DNA of 64,000 nt. Source: CAYSWV01 sp964434865 (lineage in GTDB: Bacteria > Cyanobacteriota > Cyanobacteriia > Thermostichales > Thermostichaceae). This document shows positions 55,603 through 63,862 of the stretch, in pieces; the stretch's first letter is position 1, and each line of letters starts with the position of its first letter. The stretch lies in the NCBI GenBank assembly GCA_964434865.1, contig CAYSWV010000006.1, positions 1-64,000 on the forward strand. Reading direction: 5' to 3'. The translations under genes and the position numbers were made by a program. The notes below the pieces were generated by a model that made no database searches, was not told the origin of the DNA, and worked only from the letters and a program-made list of their open reading frames with translations.

Positions 55603-55625
55603 AGCTCACTCCAGTGGGCTTTTTT
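55603..55625 (+). terminator. Rho-independent terminator after the MscS-like gene
   Basis: AGCTCACT (55603-55610) pairs with AGTGGGCT (55613-55620) through up to eight pairs including one G-U. The tip is tight, with only CC between the arms, so the innermost pair is probably open. A run of T follows at 55620-55625. This is the clearest intrinsic terminator in the window. Confidence 0.85.
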
Positions 55626-55690
55626 AGTCACTGCAATACTAGGGAGAACACCTCTATCGTTTATGATTTTCTCAGTGTAGGACTCAGGCT

Positions 55691-56431
55691 ATGACCAGCC
55701 CAGCTCGGCCCATTCGATCCACTGAACATTTCTTAGAGTGCTTTGCCACTGGAGAGCGAAGCTTCCATCGATTATCTTTGTATAACGCATCACTCTCAAA
55801 TACTGATCTAGCCTCTGTTGACCTGTGGGGTGCCAGCTTATCGGCAGCAGATTTTGACGGAGCCAATCTCAGTCGAGCTAACTTCAGAGAAGCCAATCTC
55901 TTAACAGCTGATTTTACTGGTGCTGATCTCCGTTGTGCAGATTTGAGTCGAGCTGATTTGAATAAAGCTAAATTGAACAAGGCAAAGATTCAACAAACTC
56001 AACTCCAAGCAGCTTATTTAAGAGAGGCCAGTTTAAAAGGAGCTGATTTACGTGAAGTCAATCTTACCGAGGCCGACCTGATTAATTCCAGGCTGGATGA
56101 AGCTTATTTAAGTGATGCCGATTTACAAAACGCATTTCTGCGAGGTGCAACTTTAAATCATGCCAACCTAGAAAATGCCAATTTAGCAAGAGCTGATCTT
56201 CGTCAAGCTAATTTAACTGGATCTATCCTTATAGGGGCCAATCTAACTGAAACTAAATTAATTGGTGTTAACCTAACCGGCGCTAAACTTAGAGGGGCAC
56301 AGCTAGGAGGAGCTATTTTGCACAAAGCTATTTTAAAAGGTGCTGATCTTAGAGGGGCCCTCTATACAGAAGAGACTCGATTTGATACAGGAGTCGATCC
56401 AGTTCAGTTAGGTATGCATCTATCTGATTAA
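55691..56431 (+). CDS. Pentapeptide-repeat protein (paralogue of the 10.9 kb gene)
   Basis: The 246 residues are pentapeptide repeats from about 30 to 220 with the same N-cap (FLECFATGERSFHRLSLYN) and C-cap (TRFDTGVDPVQLGMHLSD) as the gene at 10878-11636. No membrane segment. It is followed after six bases by a GNAT-family gene on the same strand, so the two are likely co-transcribed. The pairing here with an acetyltransferase and the pairing there with fabH give no common function. Confidence 0.9.
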   Translation: MTSPARPIRSTEHFLECFATGERSFHRLSLYNASLSNTDLASVDLWGASLSAADFDGANLSRANFREANLLTADFTGADLRCADLSRADLNKAKLNKAKIQQTQLQAAYLREASLKGADLREVNLTEADLINSRLDEAYLSDADLQNAFLRGATLNHANLENANLARADLRQANLTGSILIGANLTETKLIGVNLTGAKLRGAQLGGAILHKAILKGADLRGALYTEETRFDTGVDPVQLGMHLSD

Positions 56432-56437
56432 ATCAGT

Positions 56438-57274
56438 ATGCTGTATGATAATCCAGCGGTACTGCAAAAGTTACTGGAAGCTGTATGGGATCAACCCCCC
56501 ACAACTATTAAGGTTGAACTCCACGGCCCATGTTTGCACATCAGTTTAAGACCTAGCCGTTTTCAAGATCAAGCTTGGCAGGTGAATCATATTCAAACAT
56601 ACCTAGGGACCCTTACCTTGACAAAGGTTAAGATCATCCGACTCTATGGATACCTCCGACAGTCAACCTTCCCACTCTGGTTTGTAGAATGGCAGCCTAC
56701 ATCTGATCCTCCCCCTGTATCTATTCAAGTCCGCTTTGGTAAAACGGAAGATTACCCCATTCTTTTTGATCTACAAAACCAAGCTATTGCTGAACTTTGT
56801 TCCTCACATTACACTCCAGCCACCATTCAAGAGATCTTGCAATCCCAGTATCATGCACGACTCCACCATCAGGAACTCTACTTTGTAGCAGAGCTTGATA
56901 ATCAGATTGTGGGTTTTGCACTTTTAGATAGTCGCTCTCCAGTTATTGGAGGGGTCTATGTTGATCCAGCGAGTACACGTCAAGGCATTGGTAGTCGACT
57001 ACTACAGACACTTGAATCAGAGGCCTTTCGTAAACAGATACCCGTACTATCAGTATTAGCTTCGTTGAATGCCGTGGCCTTTTATGAATCTAGAGGCTAT
57101 AGATCAATACAACGATCGGTACTTGCTTCTAGTCTATCTGTGGTGGCCATGGAAAAAAGGTTAGCACCTCAGATCAACCCAAAGTCAGCTCCTAAGCCTC
57201 TGACCATCAGTTTGATGATCTTGCTAATCATTTTAGTTATTGTCATAGCTCTGGTGGTGGTAACCGGGTACTAG
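56438..57274 (+). CDS. GNAT acetyltransferase with unknown N-domain and C-terminal membrane helix
   Basis: The 278 residues include a GNAT fold at about 98-245 (acetyl-CoA motif A as VYVDPASTRQGIGSRLLQTLE; motif B as NAVAFYESRGY). An extra N-terminal domain of about 95 residues has no match I know, and the last ~25 residues form a membrane helix (ISLMILLIILVIVIALVVV). The enzyme is therefore tethered to a membrane. It begins six bases after the pentapeptide gene. Acceptor unknown. Confidence 0.85.
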   Translation: MLYDNPAVLQKLLEAVWDQPPTTIKVELHGPCLHISLRPSRFQDQAWQVNHIQTYLGTLTLTKVKIIRLYGYLRQSTFPLWFVEWQPTSDPPPVSIQVRFGKTEDYPILFDLQNQAIAELCSSHYTPATIQEILQSQYHARLHHQELYFVAELDNQIVGFALLDSRSPVIGGVYVDPASTRQGIGSRLLQTLESEAFRKQIPVLSVLASLNAVAFYESRGYRSIQRSVLASSLSVVAMEKRLAPQINPKSAPKPLTISLMILLIILVIVIALVVVTGY

Positions 57275-57645
57275 AGTCGCTAGGATAACCGATTTCAAGC
57301 GTGTGGCTGCTTCACCCATAGAGTCAGTCAAGGTGTTTGGATCTTGCCAAGTTGGTTCATACGCTCGATGGTCGCTGTCCATTCCTATAAAACCAAGACC
57401 GGGTAGGATCCGTAAGATTCAAACCCTGGTGAGCATTAACGGCTCGAACCCGCCTGTTTTTAAATCATCTTCAAGCTAGACCGTCGCTGCCATTACCGCC
57501 ATAGATCAAAGTCTATACCATGATTAAGATTTAGGATCTGCAATTTAGGTGACCAAGGATGCTATTATCTACAGGGATTAGTAGTCAGTCACTGCTTCAG
57601 TTATGAAGTCGAGTGCAAGCAGGCCGTAGTTCTGAAGTGGTTTTC
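57275..57645. other. 371-base spacer before desD, nothing recognised
   Basis: I looked for a tRNA, SRP RNA, tmRNA and small peptides and found none. There is no clear tandem repeat. It should carry the desD promoter; a cold- or light-regulated leader is possible, but no element is visible to me. Confidence 0.5.
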
Positions 57646-58764
57646 ATGACACAAACAGCAAAAAAAGTAACATTTGGAAAAAGCACTAGTTTCACAAAGG
57701 ACCTTAATCAACGAGTTGAGACCTATTTCCAGACTAAGGCTATTAACCCCCGTGACAATTTAGCCATGTATCTCAAAACGGCCATTATTTTGGGTTGGGT
57801 TGGATCAGCCTGGGCCTTTATTCTTTGGGGGCCTTCCATCATTTGGCTGAAAGTACTGGGATGTGTGGGTTTAGGATTAGGGCTTGCAGGGATTGGGTTT
57901 AGCATTGGTCATGATGCTAATCATGGTGGCTACTCTCAGAAAAAGTGGATCAATTCGCTTTTTAGCATGACTTATGATGTCATTGGTATTTCTAGTTATC
58001 TATGGAGATTTCGCCACAATTCTCTCCACCATATTTACACTAATATTCTTGGACATGATGTTGAGATCTATGGAGATGGTTTAGTCCGGATGTCTCCTTA
58101 CATGGATTATCGCTGGTTCCATAAATTTCAGCATTGGTTCATTTCTTTTATTTATATGATTATTCCTTTTTACTGGTCATTTGCAGATGTTTATTTGATC
58201 TTCTGGAAGCAGAAATATCATGAGCATCGTATTCCTAAGCCCAAGCCTTTGGATCTTGTTGTGCTGTTGGGTGGAAAGTTGATTTGGCTCATACTTTTTG
58301 TTGGAATTCCTGTAGCAGTTGGTTATTCTCTCTTTGAGACTATCATCGGATTTTGCATTACCTATATGACGTATGGATTCTTGATTTGTCACGTGTTTAT
58401 GTTAGCTCATGTGATGGAACCCGCTAAATTTATCCAGCCTCAAGCTGCTCATATTGATGATGAATGGACTATCTTTCAAATTCGAACAACGGTTGATTTT
58501 GCACCTAAGAACACTTTTTTGAATTGGTATCTAGGCGGACTTAACTATCAAGTTGTTCATCATTTATTTCCTCAGATCTGTCATATTCACTACCCCAAAA
58601 TCGCTGAAATATTGCATGGTATCTGTGATGACTATGGCATAACCTACCATGTATACCCGACTTTACTGGAAGCTCTAGCCGCTAACTATCGTTGGTTAAG
58701 ACTCATGAGTCATGAAGCTGGATTTAGTCCTGATGTTAGCCCCACTGTTCAACGGTCTGTATAG
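57646..58764 (+). CDS. desD: Delta-6 acyl-lipid desaturase DesD
   Basis: DesD inserts the delta-6 double bond into C18 membrane-lipid chains (gamma-linolenic acid). The ATG at 57646 is preferred over 57613. The 372 residues contain three histidine boxes: GHDANHGG, RFRHNSLHHIYTN, and YQVVHHLFPQICHIHYP, the last typical of this subfamily with Q at the first position. The N-terminal block ..NQRVETYFQTKAI..RDN.AMYLKT also agrees with known DesD. Membrane-spanning segments lie between the boxes. It is single in the window; no desA or desB is next to it. Confidence 0.93.
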   Translation: MTQTAKKVTFGKSTSFTKDLNQRVETYFQTKAINPRDNLAMYLKTAIILGWVGSAWAFILWGPSIIWLKVLGCVGLGLGLAGIGFSIGHDANHGGYSQKKWINSLFSMTYDVIGISSYLWRFRHNSLHHIYTNILGHDVEIYGDGLVRMSPYMDYRWFHKFQHWFISFIYMIIPFYWSFADVYLIFWKQKYHEHRIPKPKPLDLVVLLGGKLIWLILFVGIPVAVGYSLFETIIGFCITYMTYGFLICHVFMLAHVMEPAKFIQPQAAHIDDEWTIFQIRTTVDFAPKNTFLNWYLGGLNYQVVHHLFPQICHIHYPKIAEILHGICDDYGITYHVYPTLLEALAANYRWLRLMSHEAGFSPDVSPTVQRSV

Positions 58765-58800
58765 CCAATATCTGGATGTATAGCCAATATCTGTATAGCC
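58758..58800. repeat. TGTATAGCC repeat spanning the desD stop codon
   Basis: The word TGTATAGCC (CAATATC) occurs three times in a row, at 58758, 58777 and 58792. The first copy includes the stop TAG of desD. The unit is 19 bases, then 15. The remaining ~375 bases of the spacer up to 59175 hold no gene I can support. Confidence 0.88.
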
Positions 58801-59174
58801 ACAGCTGTCCTGGATCCAGTCAGCTGCAAATTTTGGCAGTCTCAACTCTGAAACCAGTTGCTTTAGGCATAAACATTAAGTTAAAGGATAACCTCTTAAC
58901 TTTTCAACATATCTTATACCCCATAAAATGTATCCAATTGAGCAATAAAAGGCAGTGTTTCTGGTAAAATCTAAAGGAAACAATGATTTATGAAAGATTA
59001 TATTGACTTTCGTAAAGCTGCGTAACACGTCGTTACGAATCAAAGCTTTTACTTCAACTTGACTGTCTTCAAGAAAAGTCCAAGGCAGATTAGGTCTTGT
59101 AGGACTAGTTTGTCTCCAGTCCCTTAACTTAAAGTCATCAGATCTAGTTAAGCTAGTTGATTTTTTAAGGGTGG

Positions 59175-59534
59175 ATGGCTGAGGTAACTTCGATGACACA
59201 CCCTAGCATTAATGCCGCATCAACTCATTCCAAGCGCACTATTACGTTATCTTGGGAGCAGTTCCGTTCTAGACTACGGCAAACACTAAGCCCCGTACAG
59301 GATCGGATGAATGGCTTTGAAATTCGGAATCGGCGAGTCGCCCATCTGATTTGTCGAACCATTCCCAGTCAATGCCCATTCGAACGAGATTTAGGTGTTT
59401 TAGGATACACTGTTCATGTCCCACCGCTGTGTAAACTCAATCCTCTCTTTGAAGAACTGATGGATCTGCGGTTTCGGGCGTTGACCTATTTAGCTGAGCA
59501 GTGTAACGAAGATATCACAGCTTACATCACCTAA
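59175..59534 (+). CDS. Mo-dependent nitrogenase C-terminal-like small protein
   Basis: The 119 residues match the cyanobacterial family Mo-nitro_C by the run RRVAHLICRTIPSQCPFERD, then VHVPPLCKLNPLFEELMDLRFRALTYLAEQC. The name comes from a fusion and does not imply nitrogen fixation. It has several Cys (ICRTIPSQCPF; PPLCKLN; QCNED) that might bind metal. No nif gene is in this window. Its stop overlaps the stop of the HD-domain gene by 8 bases. Confidence 0.85.
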   Translation: MAEVTSMTHPSINAASTHSKRTITLSWEQFRSRLRQTLSPVQDRMNGFEIRNRRVAHLICRTIPSQCPFERDLGVLGYTVHVPPLCKLNPLFEELMDLRFRALTYLAEQCNEDITAYIT

Positions 59535-60813
59535 GCCCAGATTCCGACATTTTCGTTAGGAGCTGATCGACCTGATCGCTATATCGCCCTGGAAATATAA
59601 TCCACTGTTGCGGATAAACATGGGTCAGCGCTTGGACTAGGGGGGAAAGCTTAGCAATTTCTTCCCAGCCCGTCTCAGTTTGTAGAGATATCCCCTGTTT
59701 GTAGAGGGTATAGCCTTGGGTTCGAGAAGCACGTAAGCCTAAGTAACTCTCTGGATCTAGGTCGTCTTTCAACAGACTTTGATAGATTTGGGCCTTGAGA
59801 TCATCTTGGTGATCAGATTTTAGGTGAGTGATGCGGCGGGCTTTGAATAAATCTCGCTCTAAATACCGCCGGGCTAGATCTGCCAATATGGGATCAGATC
59901 CCAGACTCCAGAAGCGGAGGGGATAACTAAACATGACATCATCGGCAGCCAGGTACAGGTGCAAGGGCAGATCATCAACAGATTGAGTTAACCACGCTGT
60001 CAAGATCGGATCAACGATTAGCTGGTTTTGCTTGACTAAGAGTTGGGTTCTCGCAAATAAGCGATTGAGCACAAACCGAGCTGCAATACTTTTGGGATGT
60101 TGATAAACTTGCGTGTACATGAAATAGCGAACAATCAAGTAGTGCTCTATGGGTCCTAAGCCCTTCCGAGCCGAAATAGCTAAGCTTTGACGAAGGGGAT
60201 CATAACCTAATACTGTAATGATTCGGTCTAGATCCAATCGACCGTATTGTGCCCCAGTGAGTAAGCTATCTCGAAGTAGATAATCAAATCGATCACAATC
60301 TAGTTGACTTGAAACCAGTTCTACAATGAGAGGTAGGGCGAACGTTTTTTGTAATACAGCCTGCATTTGACTGGGTAAGGCGGGATCATAGCTCTGTAAC
60401 AGTTCTGAAATGTGTGGATCTTCAGCTAAAATGCGTTGACTCCAATGTTCATGATGCGTTCCAAACATCTCCTCGCCTGCATGGCTAAAAGGGGTATGGC
60501 CAATGTCATGAAGTAGTGCTGAGGCCAGGGCTAGGGCCCGATAGGGTTTGAGATCAGGATGCTGATGCGCAAGTTTATCAAATAGACGGCGAGCAATGTA
60601 TAAGACTCCAACCGAATGAGTAAAGCGAGACCCCTCAGCCCCATGAAAGGTAAAATAAGCTGTATCCAGTTGCCGAATGCGCCGTAATCGTTGAAAAGCA
60701 GGTGTATCAATTAATCGGATCAACAAAGCTTCAACGGCATCGCCACCATTCAAGCTAATGGCACCGTGTAGGGGATCATGATAGGTGCGGGATTTGCAAA
60801 ACTTGAGAATCAT
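59527..60813 (-). CDS. HD-domain phosphohydrolase
   Basis: The 428 residues have an HD core: RLRRIRQLDTAYFTFHGAEGSRFTHSVGV, then HDIGHTPFSHAGE, then QLDCDRFDYLLRDS. This set is shared with dGTPase- and SAMHD1-like enzymes that cleave nucleotide triphosphates. The substrate is unproved. The C-terminal 150 residues are specific to the group. The gene's 3' end overlaps the small protein's 3' end. Confidence 0.92.
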   Translation of the reverse strand: MILKFCKSRTYHDPLHGAISLNGGDAVEALLIRLIDTPAFQRLRRIRQLDTAYFTFHGAEGSRFTHSVGVLYIARRLFDKLAHQHPDLKPYRALALASALLHDIGHTPFSHAGEEMFGTHHEHWSQRILAEDPHISELLQSYDPALPSQMQAVLQKTFALPLIVELVSSQLDCDRFDYLLRDSLLTGAQYGRLDLDRIITVLGYDPLRQSLAISARKGLGPIEHYLIVRYFMYTQVYQHPKSIAARFVLNRLFARTQLLVKQNQLIVDPILTAWLTQSVDDLPLHLYLAADDVMFSYPLRFWSLGSDPILADLARRYLERDLFKARRITHLKSDHQDDLKAQIYQSLLKDDLDPESYLGLRASRTQGYTLYKQGISLQTETGWEEIAKLSPLVQALTHVYPQQWIIFPGRYSDQVDQLLTKMSESGLR

Positions 60814-60824
60814 GTATCCCTCAC

Positions 60825-60850
60825 TAGGGATCTAAATTAGGGATCTAAAG
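60825..60850. repeat. 13-bp tandem duplication
   Basis: Two copies of TAGGGATCTAAAT (the second ends AAG) lie head to tail 12 bases upstream of the HD-domain gene start, in the divergent spacer before the second desaturase. Confidence 0.87.
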
Positions 60851-60974
60851 GTGCAAATTGATGAACACTGATTAGCTATGCCCCAGGTAAACCATCTTAT
60901 ATTAAGCTAGATTACGTAAATGAGAGGCTGACCCCAACAGCTTCCGATCCAGTTCACCTGTCAGGCTGCTTTCT

Positions 60975-61988
60975 ATGGTAACTAGTATTGATCGCAAAAG
61001 CGAGATCCGCGCCATTCTGTCACAGTATCATGAACCTAATGCTAGTAAAGCTTGGTCTCAGATTCTCAATACCTTTATTCCCTTTGGTCTGTGCTGGAGC
61101 TTAATGGTCTATAGTTTGTCGTATTCTTACAGTATAACGTTAGGATTGGCCCTATTGACAGCTGGTTTTTTGCTCAGAATCTTTGGAATTCAACATGATT
61201 GTGGTCATGGATCCTTTTTTAAGTCCAAGCAGGCCAATGAGATCTTAGGTTGTCTATGTAGTGTTTTTACGTTAACCCCCTATCACTACTGGTTAAAATC
61301 CCATGCTTATCATCATGCTCACACTGGGGATCTCGATCATCAGGATACCGGCTATATCAACCAACGCACCGTTAAAGACTACTTAGCAATGAGTCAATGG
61401 GATCAATTGAAGTATCGGTTGTATCGCAGTCCCTTCATTTTGTTTTTCATCGGTCCTGTGATCAAGTTTGTGCTATTGCAGCGTTTCACTTATAATCTAC
61501 CGCTTCACTGGAAGAAAGAACGGTTAGGGGTGCAGCTCACTAATCTTGCTATTTTAGCCAGCATGGGCTTGCTCTCTTATTGGGTTGGATTTAAGACTTT
61601 TGTGTTGGTTCATACCCCTGTTGTGATCTTGACATCATGTTTGGGGGTTTGGATCTTCTATATCCAACATATGTTTGAAGACTCTTATTTTAGCCAGCAT
61701 GCTGATTGGGATCCCGATCAAGCTTGTTTAGCAGGATGTTCGCACTATGATCTCCCCAAGCTTTTACAGTGGTTTTCGATCAATAATGGGATTCACCACA
61801 TTCATCACCTAGATAGCCGTATTCCCAACTATTTTATCGATGAGTGTTATCGTCAACATCAGATCTTTCAGTCAGTTCGCAAAGTACCCCTGTCTGAGAG
61901 CTTCAAATGTATGACACTGGCATTATGGGATGAAGATGAGCAGAAATTGATCTCATTTGCTGATCTAAAGCGAGCAGTTGCTTCTTGA
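60975..61988 (+). CDS. Fatty acid desaturase family protein
   Basis: The 337 residues show the three histidine boxes of membrane desaturases: HDCGHGS near residue 75, HAYHHAHTG near 112 and GIHHIHHL near 276, among four to six membrane helices. The boxes differ from cyanobacterial DesA and recall the Bacillus Des-type/omega-6-like group, so position specificity is open. It may supply unsaturation at another carbon than DesD does, or act on a non-acyl-lipid substrate. Divergent from the HD-domain gene with 161 bases between. Confidence 0.88.
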   Translation: MVTSIDRKSEIRAILSQYHEPNASKAWSQILNTFIPFGLCWSLMVYSLSYSYSITLGLALLTAGFLLRIFGIQHDCGHGSFFKSKQANEILGCLCSVFTLTPYHYWLKSHAYHHAHTGDLDHQDTGYINQRTVKDYLAMSQWDQLKYRLYRSPFILFFIGPVIKFVLLQRFTYNLPLHWKKERLGVQLTNLAILASMGLLSYWVGFKTFVLVHTPVVILTSCLGVWIFYIQHMFEDSYFSQHADWDPDQACLAGCSHYDLPKLLQWFSINNGIHHIHHLDSRIPNYFIDECYRQHQIFQSVRKVPLSESFKCMTLALWDEDEQKLISFADLKRAVAS

Positions 61989-62066
61989 GTATCACTAGCC
62001 GGGTCCAAACATTTAGCTAATCAATGATGAAACTGGTTTGCCTGAGATACATGCATTAAATCTGGT

Positions 62067-63431
62067 TTATCTGGAATACTTTTGGAGCCATTGCCGGATC
62101 TGCCCAATTAACCAATGTTGCTCATCTTTGGTCAGTCCCTTGCCAAAAGCGCGTTCTTGAATACAGTTCTGGAGTTGGATCCGGAAGCTGATTTCTCCAA
62201 CATCTTGATCTGCAGCAACTTCAACTCCAACAATTTGGTCAGTTTTTCGCTGAAGGATAGGCTGGGGCTGGTTAAAATCAGCGGTTTGACTATACCAAAC
62301 TGAAACCTCCCTGGAGTTGATTAAGATCCGATAGAACCCTCTCCAACTACTGCGTTTGCTGGCCCGAGTAAATAAGTCACCCCAAAACCACAACCACCCT
62401 CCCTGCCAGACGACACCAAGGATGAACCAGGGTGAGGCAAAAGTCATCAGTAGAAAATTTAAAGCTAGTAACCCTGTAAAGAGTAATTGAATGCCAGAAA
62501 ATATCCATCGCAAGTTAGCCCTAGTATCTTGACTAGCACGAGGTGGGATCACAATATCCAATTGAGCTGGAGAGCTTTGCAGTAAAATTCTAGGGGTTGG
62601 ATCTATAGTCGGTACCGGTTGTGGAAGTTGGGTTTGAGTCAGAGCACTGAGGGCTTGTTCAGCGCTGCCAAATCGACGCTCCAGATTAGGTTCAAGCATT
62701 TGCTCTAGCCACTTTTTGAAGGTGTATCCAAAGTGAACAGAGTCCATGTTGATCCGCAAGTTGTCTTGAGGAAAGTCAGCCGGTTCAATACCTGTGAGCA
62801 GGTAAAGTATTGTGGCACCTAAGGCATACAGATCCGAGGCTGGAACGGCGCGGCCCCCAAATTGCTCGAGTGGCATGTATCCGTATGTCCCCACAACCGT
62901 AACAGTTTTTCCCTTCTGGCCTTCCGTTTGAACTGAGCCGAAGTCGACCAAATGAATCATTTGATCATCACCTAAAATTAAATTGCTAGGTTTGATGTCG
63001 CGATGAATTACAGGCGGATATCGTCCATGCAAATCCACTAAAATTTCTAAAATAGAACTGGCCATCTGTTTGACTTCAGCTTCTGAGAATCGTTGGCCAG
63101 CTCTGACGCACTCCGCTAGGGATCGGCCTGGAATGTAGTCATGCACGAGACCATAGTACACACCTCCGATCACCTCATGCCGAAAAGCACCTCGATAACA
63201 TGGAATTTGGGGGTGAGTTAAGCTTTGTAATGTTTCACTTTCACGCTCAAACAGTTTATAGTCTTGCCATTCCATGCCTTGGCCAAAATACAGGGTTTTA
63301 ACAATGACTTTAGCCTCCAGTTCAGTCCGGGCTTGATCAGTGGCCAGCCAGGTTTGTCGAGCCCCATTGGCCCCTAACTTTGCTTCCAACTGGTAGCGAT
63401 AATTTAAGGTAATCTGGGGTTCTAAGAGCAT
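62067..63431 (-). CDS. Membrane Ser/Thr protein kinase
   Basis: From ATG 63431 (a GTG at 63449 is also in frame) the 454 residues start with a Hanks kinase: KVIVKTLYFG lysine, HRDIKPSNLI catalytic loop, LVDFGS in place of DFG-x and GTYGYMPLEQF. After residue about 310 come two hydrophobic segments (about 312-355; GIQLLFTGLLALNFLLMTF; WFILGVVWQGGWLWFW) and a C-terminal ~90-residue domain. It signals at the membrane. No phosphatase is nearby. Confidence 0.93.
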   Translation of the reverse strand: MLLEPQITLNYRYQLEAKLGANGARQTWLATDQARTELEAKVIVKTLYFGQGMEWQDYKLFERESETLQSLTHPQIPCYRGAFRHEVIGGVYYGLVHDYIPGRSLAECVRAGQRFSEAEVKQMASSILEILVDLHGRYPPVIHRDIKPSNLILGDDQMIHLVDFGSVQTEGQKGKTVTVVGTYGYMPLEQFGGRAVPASDLYALGATILYLLTGIEPADFPQDNLRINMDSVHFGYTFKKWLEQMLEPNLERRFGSAEQALSALTQTQLPQPVPTIDPTPRILLQSSPAQLDIVIPPRASQDTRANLRWIFSGIQLLFTGLLALNFLLMTFASPWFILGVVWQGGWLWFWGDLFTRASKRSSWRGFYRILINSREVSVWYSQTADFNQPQPILQRKTDQIVGVEVAADQDVGEISFRIQLQNCIQERAFGKGLTKDEQHWLIGQIRQWLQKYSR

Positions 63432-63449
63432 GGTCTGTTTGCAACTCAC

Positions 63450-63862
63450 CGGTTTGAAATCGATCTAGATCCAATCTAATGGCTATCTAGCCCGTTTTGC
63501 ACCCACCGAGAAGCCGACAGTCATAGAGTAGATCAGATCCTGCTGCTCGATGTATAGCACCATCCACGCCTCCACCCCCTAGTAAAGAAAAATTAGCGGC
63601 ATTACCAACAGACCTATTGCGCTAAAGCACCCAAATCTTGATCAACCCCTGCAACCTTCGGTGATATCGAACTTATTCAATCTGGTGGATGATCAATGGC
63701 CTCATCTCTTCAGCTCTTTCTCATCTAACTATCAATACTTTTTAATGCGGAACCTGAAAAATTCAGCTGTCTCTTAAATCCGAGAGCGGAGCTGAAGCGT
63801 CTTTAGGATGTATCGAAACTTGAAAGTTTTGATCTGTACTTATTCACAACGAGGATTGACTC
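63450..63862. other. 413-base divergent spacer, no gene recognised
   Basis: This lies between the kinase and a secreted protein gene. I see no RNA gene, repeat or long ORF. It is mixed in composition, with AT-rich patches near 63590 and 63740 that could be promoter parts. Nothing more can be supported. Confidence 0.5.

Noticed and set aside
57275..57645. Possible tRNA, tmRNA or SRP RNA
   Set aside because: Some GGTTCAAA-like words occur but no cloverleaf or SRP loop motif could be built.
58876..59199. 107-residue minus-strand ORF
   Set aside because: It overlaps the start of the Mo-nitro_C-like gene and shows no recognisable pattern.
59175..59534. Evidence of nitrogen fixation from the Mo-nitrogenase-like protein
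   Set aside because: The family name is misleading; members occur without nif genes, and none is in the window.
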